From Neorhizobium galegae bv. officinalis (GTDB lineage: Bacteria; Pseudomonadota; Alphaproteobacteria; Rhizobiales; Rhizobiaceae): a stretch of 64,000 nt of DNA. The DNA lies in assembly GCA_000985875.1 (NCBI GenBank), contig CCRI01000013.1, positions 165,245-229,244 on the forward strand, in the 5' to 3' direction. Shown in pieces: positions 19,663-28,377 of the stretch. Under the pieces are notes generated by a model. It saw nothing but the letters and a program-made list of their open reading frames with translations. It was not told where the DNA came from and made no database searches. The translations under genes were made by a program, and so were the position numbers. How positions within the stretch are numbered: position 1 is the stretch's first letter; each line of letters opens with the position of its first letter.

Positions 19663-20610
19663 GTGTCCCCGAATTATGTTGCCAAGCGGCTGGTGATGAT
19701 CGTCTATACGCTCTTCATCGTATCGCTCATCGTCTTTGCCATCACGCAGGTCCTGCCGGCCGACGCCGCCGTCATGATGTTGGGTGAGAATGCGACCCAG
19801 GAAGCCCTCGCTGCGCTACGTGAAAACATGGGGCTCAATGCCCCTGTGTGGCAGCAATACGCATCCTGGCTCGGCCACGTGCTGCGGGGCGATCTCGGGA
19901 CCTCGCTGCGGACCGGCCAGCCCGTCGGCCCGGTCATGCTCGAAGCTCTCGGCCGCTCGCTGCTTCTGGCCTTCCTGTCGATCGGCCTCATGCTGGTTCT
20001 CGCCATTCCGCTCGGCATCATCGCCGCCGTCCGCCGCGGCAAGATCGCCGACATGATCGTCAGCCTGATCTCCTATGCCGGCGTCGCGCTTCCCGAATTC
20101 GTCACCGCCACCGTCGCCGTCCTCGTCTTTGCGGACCTGATGAAATGGTTGCCGCCGACCGGCTATGTGCCGCTCACGGAAAATTTTACCAGCGGCATCG
20201 CCCATCTGGTCCTTCCGGTCTGTGTTATCTCGGTGATCCTGATCGCCCACGTCTCGCGCATGGTCCGCTCGGAACTCGTCGATGTGCTGCACACCGATTA
20301 CATCCGCGCCGCCCGATTGAAGGGAATTTCACGCGGAACGGTGCTTCGTCGCCACGCGCTGCGCAATGCGCTGCTGCCGACGATCACCATCGTTGCGCTC
20401 GATGTCGGCTACCTGCTCGGTGGCGTCATCGTCGTCGAAGAGATCTTCGCGATCCCTGGCATCGGCCGCCAGCTGATCGTCGCCATCCAGGCGCGCGACC
20501 TGCCGGCCATCCAGGCCGGGGTACTGATCATGGCGGCCACCTATTCGATCGTCAATTTCATCGCCGACATCCTCTATGCCTGGCTCGACAAGAGGATCCA
20601 GTATGACTGA
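19663..20610 (+). CDS. peptide-type ABC transporter permease (DppB-like)
   Basis: A 315-residue inner-membrane permease with the N-terminal span typical of DppB, the MGLNAPVWQQYASWLG periplasmic segment and an EAA loop (RAARLKGISRGTVLRRHALRNA). The GTG start follows an AAGGAA site. Its stop overlaps the next permease start by 8 bp. It forms the translocation channel with the 274-residue partner. Confidence 0.92.
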   Translation: MSPNYVAKRLVMIVYTLFIVSLIVFAITQVLPADAAVMMLGENATQEALAALRENMGLNAPVWQQYASWLGHVLRGDLGTSLRTGQPVGPVMLEALGRSLLLAFLSIGLMLVLAIPLGIIAAVRRGKIADMIVSLISYAGVALPEFVTATVAVLVFADLMKWLPPTGYVPLTENFTSGIAHLVLPVCVISVILIAHVSRMVRSELVDVLHTDYIRAARLKGISRGTVLRRHALRNALLPTITIVALDVGYLLGGVIVVEEIFAIPGIGRQLIVAIQARDLPAIQAGVLIMAATYSIVNFIADILYAWLDKRIQYD

Positions 20611-21427
20611 TTTCGTCAAACGCCTGCTGCGCACGCCGCAGGGCGCCATCGGCGTGTTCCTCGTCCTTCTGGTGCTGGTGGTCGTGCTTTTGGGGCCAAT
20701 GCTCGCGCCGTACGACCCTGAAACCCTCTCTCCCCTGGCGCGCTACAAGGGGCCGAGCCCCGCCTATTGGCTGGGAACCGACCAATACGGCCGCGACATT
20801 TTCAGCCGCCTGCTGATCGGCGCCCGCGCCACCGTCGTCATGGCCGTGCTCGCAACCATCGCCGGCACGCTGATCGGCGCCTTCATCGGCACCACCTCCG
20901 CCTTCCTCGGCGGTCGGGCGGACGAATTGATCATGCGCACCATCGATGCCGTCATGTCGATCCCGAGCCTGCTGTTTGCGCTTCTGGTCGTCAATCTCCT
21001 CGGTTCCAGCACGGTCAACGCGCTGATCGCCGTTGCTATCGCGTTTGCGCCGGGCATGGCCCGCATCACCCGCAGCGTCGCGCTGTCGGTGCGCAAGCAG
21101 GATTATGTCAATGCGGCTGTCGCCCGTGGCGAAAGCTCCGGTTACATCATCCTGCGGGAAATGCTGCCGAACGTGATTGCACCGATCATTGTCGAAATGA
21201 CCATCCGCGTCTCCTTCGCGGTCATGCTGTTTGCGACGCTCAGTTTTCTCGGCCTCGGCGCGCAGCCGCCGGCCGCCGAATGGGGCCTGATGGTCTCGGA
21301 AGCACGCCGCTACATGCACCTGAGTGCCGGTATCCTGATCTGGCCGAGCGTGGCGATTGCCATCGTCGCCGTCGGCTTCAACCTTCTGGGCGACGGTCTT
21401 CGCGATGCCCTCAATCCGCGAACCTGA
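20603..21427 (+). CDS. peptide-type ABC transporter permease (DppC-like)
   Basis: A 274-residue DppC-type permease with the WLGTDQYGRDIFSR block and the ATPase-contact loop ARGESSGYIILREMLPN. The ATG at 20603 overlaps the previous stop by 8 bp, indicating translational coupling. The ATPase gene follows after 10 bp. Confidence 0.92.
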   Translation: MTDFVKRLLRTPQGAIGVFLVLLVLVVVLLGPMLAPYDPETLSPLARYKGPSPAYWLGTDQYGRDIFSRLLIGARATVVMAVLATIAGTLIGAFIGTTSAFLGGRADELIMRTIDAVMSIPSLLFALLVVNLLGSSTVNALIAVAIAFAPGMARITRSVALSVRKQDYVNAAVARGESSGYIILREMLPNVIAPIIVEMTIRVSFAVMLFATLSFLGLGAQPPAAEWGLMVSEARRYMHLSAGILIWPSVAIAIVAVGFNLLGDGLRDALNPRT

Positions 21428-21437
21428 GGCCACGACC

Positions 21438-23069
21438 ATGACGACGACACCTGAAACTCCGGTCCTCGCGATCGATAACTACTCGCTGGATTATGACACG
21501 GCCTCCGGCGTCTTCCATGCGCTCAGGAACATCGATCTTGCCGTCCACCGCGGCGAGATCCTCGGCCTGGTCGGCGAATCCGGTTCCGGCAAGACCTCGC
21601 TTGCCTGGTCGATCATGCGCTATCTGCCCAAGAACGCCCGCGAACCGGGCGGTCGCATCCTGCTGAGCGGCGAGAACCTGCTCGAAAAGACCGATGCCCA
21701 GATCGAGGCCTTTCGCGGCCGGCGCATCAGCATGGTGTTCCAGGACCCGAGCACGTCGCTCAACCCGACGCTGTCGCTCGGAACCCAGCTGGCCGAAGTG
21801 CTCGTCCGTCACCGCGGGCTGACACGGCAGCAGGCATGGAAGGAAGGCGAGGCGATGCTTGACCGCGTCGGCCTGAAGACGCCGGCAGCGATGATGAACC
21901 GCATGCCGCACGAGGCATCGGGCGGCGAGAAGCAGCGCGTCGTCATCGCATCCGCGTTTGCGTGCAATCCGGAATGCATCATCTTCGACGAACCAACGAC
22001 GGCACTCGACGTCATCACCTCGTGCCAGATCCTCGACCTGTTCGTGGAACTGCAGGCCGAGACCGGCGTCGCTTCGCTCTACATTTCCCACGATCTGGCG
22101 CTGGTGTCGCGCACGGCCAGCCGCGTCGCGGTCATCCGCCGCGGCGAGATCGTCGAGCAGGGTGCGGTGCGCGACATCTTTGCCAGGCCGCAGCAGGATT
22201 ATACGCGCGAGCTGATTGCCGCGGTTCCCGATCCGGCGCACAGGCTTGTCGGGGACAGGGTCTTTGAAACGGGCAAGCCGCTGGTCCGGATCGAAAACGT
22301 CAGCGTCCATTATGGCCGCAGGCCGTTCCTGGCAGCGATCACCGGCCGCAAGGCGGAACGTGTCGCCGGCAACAATGCCATCAGCCTCAGTATCAATCCG
22401 GGCGAGGTTCTCGGCGTCGTCGGTGAGTCCGGCTCCGGCAAATCGACACTGGCAAAGGCGATGACCGGTCTCAACCGCTTCGAGGGCAGGATCTGGTTCG
22501 ACGGTCGCGAGATCAGGAACGTTGGCGACATGGACAATGCCTATCGCAAGGACGTGCAGATCATCTTCCAGCACCCCGACGCCTCGCTCAATCCCCGCCA
22601 GAAGATCAGCGAGATCCTGTCGCGGCCGCTAAAGCTGTTCGGGGACGCATCTCATCTCGACCAGAAGGTCGGCGACATGCTGGAGCAGGTGCGCCTCCCA
22701 CGCACCCATGCCCAGCGCTATCCGCATCAGTTGTCGGGCGGCGAGAAACAACGCGTGGCGATCGCTCGCGCCTTTGCCTCGAAGCCGAAACTGGTCATCT
22801 GCGACGAGATCACCTCAGCGCTCGACGTATCGGTTCAGGCATCCGTCGTCCAGCTGCTGCTGGAGCTGCAGAAGACCAGTGGTGCCTCGTACCTTTTCAT
22901 TACCCACGACCTGAACCTTATCCGCCAGATCGCCCACCGGATCGCCGTCATGTATCGCGGCAATCTGGTCGAAATCGCACCGGCTGCGGATATCGATAGC
23001 CCGGATCGCGCCGAATATACCCGCCGCCTGATCGAGGCGGTACCGCGCCCAGCCGGCCAATACCTGTGA
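21438..23069 (+). CDS. peptide-type ABC transporter, fused double ATPase (DppD-DppF)
   Basis: A 543-residue protein with two nucleotide-binding domains. The first has GESGSGKT, signature ASGGEKQR and FDEPTTALD; the second has GESGSGKST, LSGGEKQR and CDEITSALD. Both halves look catalytically complete. It is the second fused ATPase in the window, but differs clearly in sequence from the one at 3128-4780, so the two importers are not a recent duplication. ATG 21438 is preceded by GAGG. Confidence 0.93.
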   Translation: MTTTPETPVLAIDNYSLDYDTASGVFHALRNIDLAVHRGEILGLVGESGSGKTSLAWSIMRYLPKNAREPGGRILLSGENLLEKTDAQIEAFRGRRISMVFQDPSTSLNPTLSLGTQLAEVLVRHRGLTRQQAWKEGEAMLDRVGLKTPAAMMNRMPHEASGGEKQRVVIASAFACNPECIIFDEPTTALDVITSCQILDLFVELQAETGVASLYISHDLALVSRTASRVAVIRRGEIVEQGAVRDIFARPQQDYTRELIAAVPDPAHRLVGDRVFETGKPLVRIENVSVHYGRRPFLAAITGRKAERVAGNNAISLSINPGEVLGVVGESGSGKSTLAKAMTGLNRFEGRIWFDGREIRNVGDMDNAYRKDVQIIFQHPDASLNPRQKISEILSRPLKLFGDASHLDQKVGDMLEQVRLPRTHAQRYPHQLSGGEKQRVAIARAFASKPKLVICDEITSALDVSVQASVVQLLLELQKTSGASYLFITHDLNLIRQIAHRIAVMYRGNLVEIAPAADIDSPDRAEYTRRLIEAVPRPAGQYL

Positions 23070-23091
23070 CAATGCATCAAGGAGCATGACA

Positions 23092-24312
23092 ATGGACCCG
23101 AAGTCCCTGGTGGATCGGATCGACGAAAAGGCCTGCCTCGATTTCCTGTCGAAACTGGTCCAGCACAAGAGCCATTCGGAAACCGACGGCGAACGTGATC
23201 TTGCGCGCTACATGGCCGGTGAACTGGAAAAGATCGGCGTCGAAGCGGAACTGCAGCCCTTTGATGAAGGCCGGCGCTTCAACACGATCGGACGGCTGAA
23301 AGGCACCGGCGGTGGCAAGAGCCTGCTGTTCAACGGCCATCTCGACACCAATCCGGTGACGGAAGGCTGGACGGTCGATCCCTATGCCGGTCTGATCGAT
23401 GACAAGTTCATCTATGGTATCGGCGTGTCGAACATGAAGGCCGGCGATGCCGCCTATTTCTGCGCGGTCAAGACGCTGCTCGATGCCGGCGTCAAGCTCA
23501 AGGGCGACGTCATCCTGACCTTCGTGGTTGGCGAACTGCAGGGCGGCGTCGGCACGCTTGCGGCGATCAAATACGGTGTCAAGGCGGACTATTTCATCAA
23601 CAGCGAGCCGAGCGATCTGGTCGCCGTCACAATGCATGCGGCGGCCCTCAGCTACGTGATCGAACTGACGGGCGACACCCGCCATCTCTCCAAGCGTGAA
23701 GAGTCCGTCGATGCGATCGCGGCGGCCTGTGACATCATCCCGCGCATCAATGCGATGACCTTCAGCGGCGCCAGGAGCGACGTGCACCGGTCGATCAACC
23801 GCGGTCATGTCGGCGTGGTTCACGGCGCGCTCGGCCGCGGCCTTGAGGAATGGCGTCCGCCGCAGGTGGCAGATTTCGTTCGCCTCAAGGGCTCGTGCCG
23901 TTATGCGCCGGGCCAGACCCAGGAGGGTGTGCTCGCCGATCTCGAACGGGAACTTGTGGCTCTCGAAGGCCGCTTCCCCGGCCTGAAGGCAAAGCTGGTT
24001 CCGGAACTGATCGAGGGCCGCCCGCTCATGCCGCCCTTCGAGGTCTCGCCGACATCGCGCATCGTCAAGTCCATCAATGCGGCCTATGAAGCCGTGCGCG
24101 GCGAAAAGCAGCCGACCGGTGCGATCACGCCGACCCGCTTCTACGGTACCGATGCCGGCCACCTCTACCAGGAACTTGGCATGGAAGGCATCGTCTGCGG
24201 CCCCGGCGGGCGTTACAACACCATGCCCGACGAACGTGTCGATATCGTCGATTATCTCGACATGATCCGCGTCTACATGCTGACCATCCTCGACATCTGC
24301 GAGCTTGCCTGA
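23092..24312 (+). CDS. M20-family protein with altered metal-site residues
   Basis: A 406-residue M20-type protein closing the importer operon. The first metal motif is kept (NGHLDT, His83 and Asp85). The bridging Asp of the usual DMKxG is Asn114 (VSNMKAG), the paired Glu-Glu is Glu148-Leu149 (GELQGG), and the C-terminal metal His region reads YNTMPDE (Asn376-Thr377). It may hydrolyse with one metal, use other chemistry, or bind rather than cleave. AAGGAG 7 bp upstream favours ATG 23092 over ATG 23086. The frame is long and clean, so it is not a decaying gene. Confidence 0.85.
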   Translation: MDPKSLVDRIDEKACLDFLSKLVQHKSHSETDGERDLARYMAGELEKIGVEAELQPFDEGRRFNTIGRLKGTGGGKSLLFNGHLDTNPVTEGWTVDPYAGLIDDKFIYGIGVSNMKAGDAAYFCAVKTLLDAGVKLKGDVILTFVVGELQGGVGTLAAIKYGVKADYFINSEPSDLVAVTMHAAALSYVIELTGDTRHLSKREESVDAIAAACDIIPRINAMTFSGARSDVHRSINRGHVGVVHGALGRGLEEWRPPQVADFVRLKGSCRYAPGQTQEGVLADLERELVALEGRFPGLKAKLVPELIEGRPLMPPFEVSPTSRIVKSINAAYEAVRGEKQPTGAITPTRFYGTDAGHLYQELGMEGIVCGPGGRYNTMPDERVDIVDYLDMIRVYMLTILDICELA

Positions 24313-24439
24313 TCATGCCCTCCCGGGCGGAAGTTCGATCACCGTATCGCACACGCCCGGGGCGCCATGGCATTCGTCGGCGTTGATCTGCTGCTCGTCG
24401 ATAGCGGCGAGCTGCTGGCTTGGCTGACCGGCTACACCG

Positions 24440-24614
24440 TTTCCGAAACCATGTAGCGCGCCGCGCGTTCCGCCTGCGTTGGTGGAAGAGGAAGGCGGAT
24501 GGCGGGCCGATTGGGCTCAGTGGAGGAGATGGCGGCGGCGGTTTTCTTGCCGGCGACGAAGCAGTATTCATGACCGGCCAGATACTGGTGATCGACGGAG
24601 GACAGACGCTTTGA
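24440..24614 (+). pseudogene. short-chain dehydrogenase/reductase 3' remnant
   Basis: The last part of an SDR gene is recognisable in two frames: GRLGSVEEMAAAV in one, then FLAGDEAVFMTGQILVIDGG in another, the classic SDR C-terminal consensus. The frame changes near 24540, and nothing upstream back to 24313 resembles the Rossmann N-terminus or YxxxK site. The gene was therefore truncated and frameshifted. Its end now carries the ribosome site (GGAGG) for the next gene. Confidence 0.75.
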
Positions 24615-25693
24615 GCCAGATTTCAGCCACCGAGGATACGGTCCATGCGGCAATCGGCGATGTCGAACGGTTCTGCCGCGCGGTTTTTCTCGCCGCCGGC
24701 ACCGATGAAGCGACCGCGGATGCAGCGACCCGGGCGATGATGCATGGCTCGCGGCTCGGCGTGGACAGCCACGGGGTGCGCCTGCTCGACCACTATGTCA
24801 CCGTGATGACCGGCGGCCGCGTCAACAATCGCCCGAACATCACGGTGGTGCAGTCCGTGCCGGCGGTGGCCTTGCTCGACGCGGATCACGGCCACGGGGC
24901 GCTTGCCGCCTATCGCGGCATGGACAAGGCGATCGAGCTTGCCGAGACATGCGGCATCGGCGTCGTCTCGATCCGTAACAGCTCGCATTTTGGTCCGGCC
25001 GGCGCCTATGCGCTGGATGCGGCGCAGAAAGGGTATATCGGCGGCGCTTTCTGCAATTCCGACAGTTTCGTCCGTCTGCACGACGGGGCGATGCGGTTCC
25101 ACGGCACCAATCCGATCGCGTTTGCCGTGCCGGTTGCCGGACAAAGGCCCTGGCTGCTCGACATGGCGACGAGCGCCATTCCCTATAACCGCGTCAAGCT
25201 CTACCGCAGCCTCGGCCGCGAGCTCCCGGCGGGGGTCGCCTCCGATGTCGAGGGCCGCGACATCCGTGATCCGTCGCTGGCGGAGATGCTGGCGCCGGTC
25301 GGCGGCGAGTTCGGGTTCAAGGGCGCGGGGCTCGCGGGGCTGGTGGAAATCCTGAGTGCGGTTCTGTCGGGCATGCGGCTGAGCTTCGACCTCCTGCCGA
25401 TGAACGGTCCGGATTTTTCCACGCCCCGCGCCCTTGGCGCTTTCGTATTGGCCATGAAACCCGGCGCTTTCGTGCCGGAAGACGTCTTCACCGCCGGGAT
25501 GCAGCGGTATGTTGAGGTGTTGCGCTCTTCGCCGCCGCGCGAGGGCATGCGGGTGATGGCACCGGGCGACCGCGAATGGGCGGTCGCCGAAGAGCGTGAA
25601 CGGCGTGGCGTTCCACTGGATCCGGCAACGCGGGAGGCGTTCGCCACGCTTGGCGAACGTTTCGGGTTGGAGACCCCCACGCTTTTGCCGTGA
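24611..25693 (+). CDS. malate/L-lactate (Ldh2/YbiC-type) dehydrogenase
   Basis: A 360-residue NAD(P)-dependent oxidoreductase of the malate/L-lactate/ureidoglycolate/sulfolactate dehydrogenase family, unrelated to Rossmann LDHs. Visible motifs are VDSHGVRLLDHY near the N-terminus, the catalytic SSHFGPAGAYA block, HGTNPIAFAVP and FGFKGAGLAGLVE. I chose TTG 24611, which overlaps the SDR-remnant stop (TTGA) and has GGAGG 9 bp upstream. The frame is open further upstream but non-homologous. The substrate is a 2-hydroxy acid; which one is unclear. Confidence 0.87.
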   Translation: MSQISATEDTVHAAIGDVERFCRAVFLAAGTDEATADAATRAMMHGSRLGVDSHGVRLLDHYVTVMTGGRVNNRPNITVVQSVPAVALLDADHGHGALAAYRGMDKAIELAETCGIGVVSIRNSSHFGPAGAYALDAAQKGYIGGAFCNSDSFVRLHDGAMRFHGTNPIAFAVPVAGQRPWLLDMATSAIPYNRVKLYRSLGRELPAGVASDVEGRDIRDPSLAEMLAPVGGEFGFKGAGLAGLVEILSAVLSGMRLSFDLLPMNGPDFSTPRALGAFVLAMKPGAFVPEDVFTAGMQRYVEVLRSSPPREGMRVMAPGDREWAVAEERERRGVPLDPATREAFATLGERFGLETPTLLP

Positions 25694-25697
25694 CGAC

Positions 25698-25717
25698 TGC
25701 CGGCACAGAAGCCGGCA
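25698..25717. terminator. bidirectional hairpin terminator
   Basis: TGCCGGC and GCCGGCA form a 7-bp stem with a 6-nt loop just after the dehydrogenase stop, between convergent genes. It probably ends transcription from the left, and possibly the ATPase operon from the right. Confidence 0.5.
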
Positions 25718-25814
25718 AGGCAAACGATGTCCGGGAGACAAGAAGAGGAGAGCATGCGCATTTCTGCAAAGAGACCGCTGCCGCTTCCGGCAGCCGCCGG
25801 ATGAACCCCAGCAT

Positions 25815-26594
25815 TCAGGCTGTAGTATCAACCGGGCGCCTTGAGGCGACATAACCTCTGCTGCCATCCATCAGCACACGGGTATAGGGATGCGCGACGG
25901 TGTCCGCGAGCAGTTGCGCCTTGGTCGCAACCTCCACGAAGCCACCGTTCTGCATGATGGCGACGCGATCGCAGAGATGAGCGACGACCGCCAGGTCGTG
26001 GCTGACAAGGATATAGGTCAGCTTCTCCCGATCGCGCAGATCCTTGAGCAGGTTAAGGATTTCCGCCTGGATGGAGACGTCGAGAGCCGAGGTGGGCTCG
26101 TCGAGCAGCAGGATCCGCGGTTCCAGGATGAGTGCCCGGGCAATCGCCACACGCTGCCGCTGTCCGCCCGAAAGCTGGTGCGGGAAACGATAGCGGAAAT
26201 TGAGGGGCAGTCCGACATCCTTGAGCGCCTTTTCGACGCGCTCCTGCCGGTTGTCCTTGCCGTGGATTTCGAGAGGCTCCAGCAAGGTTCGCCCGATCGT
26301 ATGGCGGGGATGGATGGAGCCGAACGGATCCTGGAACACCATCTGCTGCTTTGCGAGCTGCGAAATCGAGCGTTTCAGGCCGATCGTCTCGTCGTCGATG
26401 CGGATCGAGCCGCTCCATTGTCGGTTCCGGCCGGCAAGCGCTCCAAGGACCGTGGATTTGCCGCAGCCGCTTTCGCCGACCAGTCCGAATGTCTCGCCCT
26501 TCGCAACCTCGAAGGACACATCGTTGACGACACGGAGAAGGCTGTCGCCGTGGCCATAGGAAACCGCAAGATGATCGACCTTGATCATGGTCAT
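25815..26594 (-). CDS. peptide-type ABC transporter ATPase (DppF-like)
   Basis: A 259-residue nucleotide-binding protein with Walker A GESGCGKST, signature LSGGQRQR and Walker B LLDEPTSALD. It is the last gene of the third peptide-type importer operon. Unlike the other two importers here, its two ATPases are separate genes. ATG 26594 or ATG 26588 could be the start. Confidence 0.92.
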   Translation of the reverse strand: MTMIKVDHLAVSYGHGDSLLRVVNDVSFEVAKGETFGLVGESGCGKSTVLGALAGRNRQWSGSIRIDDETIGLKRSISQLAKQQMVFQDPFGSIHPRHTIGRTLLEPLEIHGKDNRQERVEKALKDVGLPLNFRYRFPHQLSGGQRQRVAIARALILEPRILLLDEPTSALDVSIQAEILNLLKDLRDREKLTYILVSHDLAVVAHLCDRVAIMQNGGFVEVATKAQLLADTVAHPYTRVLMDGSRGYVASRRPVDTTA

Positions 26595-26597
26595 GGT

Positions 26598-27446
26598 TCA
26601 GTTCTCCAACCAGGCCGGATCGCGGCGCAGGACCTCGAGCCGATCGCGCGGATGGTCGAGGCTCGGCAGCGCGTTCAACAGGCCGCGGGTATAGGGATGC
26701 TGTGCGTCGTCCAGATCGGCGGCCGCGATCGTTTCCACCACTCGACCCGCATACATGATGATCACGCGGTCGCAGAAGCTGCGCACGAGATTGAGATCGT
26801 GGGAAATGAAGATCAGCCCGAGGTTCCGCTCCGTCACCAGGTCGTCGAGGATCGACAGAACCTGCTGGCGCACGGTCACGTCCAGGGCCGAGGTGGGCTC
26901 ATCGGCGATGATCAGTGACGGCGATGCGATCAGCATCATGGAAATCATGATGCGCTGCCCCATTCCGCCGGAAACCTCATGCGGATAAAGGTCGAAAACG
27001 CGCTGCGGATCGCGGATGTTGACGCGCTCCAGCATGGCCAGCGTCCGCTGCCGAGCTTCTTTCCGCGAGACCCGCTCATGCAGGATGACAGTCTCCGCAA
27101 TCTGCTCTCCAACGGTCATGACCGGATTGAGCGAATATTTCGGGTCCTGCAGGATCATCGAGATCCGCCGTCCGCGCACCGAAAGCATCTGCTCTTCGGG
27201 CACGGTCAGCAGGTTGATGTCTTCGAACTGCAACCTGTCGGCCTTGACGACCGCCTGTGGCGGCTGCAGCCGCATGATCGCTCGCCCGACCGTGCTCTTG
27301 CCCGAGCCGGACTCGCCGATGATGCCGACTTTCTCGCGGCCGACACTGAAGGAGACGTTGCGCACGGCGGTGACGACGCCGGACAGCGTCGGGAATTCCA
27401 CCGACATGTTCTGAACGGTCAGGATGTTTTCGGGTGGTTTAAGCAT
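26598..27446 (-). CDS. peptide-type ABC transporter ATPase (DppD-like)
   Basis: A 282-residue ATPase with GESGSGKST, signature VSGGMGQR (a Gly-Met variant of the usual GGQ) and ADEPTSALD. The ATG at 27446 overlaps the upstream permease stop by 8 bp. It pairs with the DppF-like protein, which begins 3 bp after its stop. Confidence 0.92.
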   Translation of the reverse strand: MLKPPENILTVQNMSVEFPTLSGVVTAVRNVSFSVGREKVGIIGESGSGKSTVGRAIMRLQPPQAVVKADRLQFEDINLLTVPEEQMLSVRGRRISMILQDPKYSLNPVMTVGEQIAETVILHERVSRKEARQRTLAMLERVNIRDPQRVFDLYPHEVSGGMGQRIMISMMLIASPSLIIADEPTSALDVTVRQQVLSILDDLVTERNLGLIFISHDLNLVRSFCDRVIIMYAGRVVETIAAADLDDAQHPYTRGLLNALPSLDHPRDRLEVLRRDPAWLEN

Positions 27447-28377
27447 TGCGGGGATCCAGTATGTCGCGCAGGCCGTCGCCGAAGAGATTGAACGCCAGGC
27501 TGACGACCAGGATTGCAAGACCCGGGATCGTCGTCAGCCACCACGCATCGAGAAGATACTTGCGTCCGGCGGCCGCCATGGCACCCCATTCGGCCATGGG
27601 CGGCTGGGCGCCGAGGCCGAGGAAACCGAGGCCGGCGGCGGTGAGGATGATGCTCGACATGTTGAGGGTCAGGCGGACGATGATGGACGGCGCACACAGC
27701 GGCACGATATGGCGAAGCAGAATGCGGCCCATGCGCGCGCCCTGCAGTTCTGCGGCGACGACGAAGTCGGCATTGCGGAAGGTCAGCGTTTCCGCCCGTG
27801 CCAGCCGGGCGATCGGCGGCCATATGGTCAGTGCGATGGCGATCACCGCATTTTCGATGCCGGGCCCGAGCGCTGCCGAGAACGCCAGCGCCAGGACGAG
27901 GCTGGGGAAGGAGAGGAAGATATCGGTGACGCGCATCAGCACGACATCGACCCAGCCGCCGAGATAACCGGCGCTCGCCCCGATCACGAAGCCGATCGGA
28001 GCGACGATGACGGTCACCAGGATGCTGATGTAGAGCGTTGTGCGCGCTCCGTAGACGATGCGGGTGTAAACGTCGCGGCCGAACTCGTCGGTCCCGAACC
28101 AGTGGCTTGCCGAGGGCGCCTTGAGTGCCATCGTCAAGTCCTGGCCGTAGGGGTCGTAAACCGTCAGCACGGGCGCCAGGGCGGCAATGATGACGAGGGT
28201 TACGACCACGGCGAAGCCTGCAAACGCCAGCGGGTTTGCGAGCAGGCTGAGCCATGCCACATAGGCCTTGTGCAGCCTCGCCTGTCTCGTGGAGGTGAAG
28301 TCCTCGTTGATGAGCCAGTTGTGGAGGTCGGTGAAGTAACCGGATTTGGTCATGGCGGTACCGGGGTCCTGGGTCAT
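27439..28377 (-). CDS. peptide-type ABC transporter permease (DppC-like)
   Basis: A 312-residue inner-membrane permease with an approximately 50-residue cytoplasmic N-terminus before the first span, the WFGTDEFGRDVYTR block and an EAA-type loop (LQGARMGRILLRHIVP). Its start overlaps the preceding permease stop (ATGA at 28374-28377). Confidence 0.92.
   Translation of the reverse strand: MTQDPGTAMTKSGYFTDLHNWLINEDFTSTRQARLHKAYVAWLSLLANPLAFAGFAVVVTLVIIAALAPVLTVYDPYGQDLTMALKAPSASHWFGTDEFGRDVYTRIVYGARTTLYISILVTVIVAPIGFVIGASAGYLGGWVDVVLMRVTDIFLSFPSLVLALAFSAALGPGIENAVIAIALTIWPPIARLARAETLTFRNADFVVAAELQGARMGRILLRHIVPLCAPSIIVRLTLNMSSIILTAAGLGFLGLGAQPPMAEWGAMAAAGRKYLLDAWWLTTIPGLAILVVSLAFNLFGDGLRDILDPRNA

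Noticed and set aside
24366..24455. Short frame MAFVGVDLLLVDSGELLAWL in the SDR-remnant gap
   Set aside because: No ribosome site and no similarity; possibly decayed sequence of the same lost gene, but not supportable.
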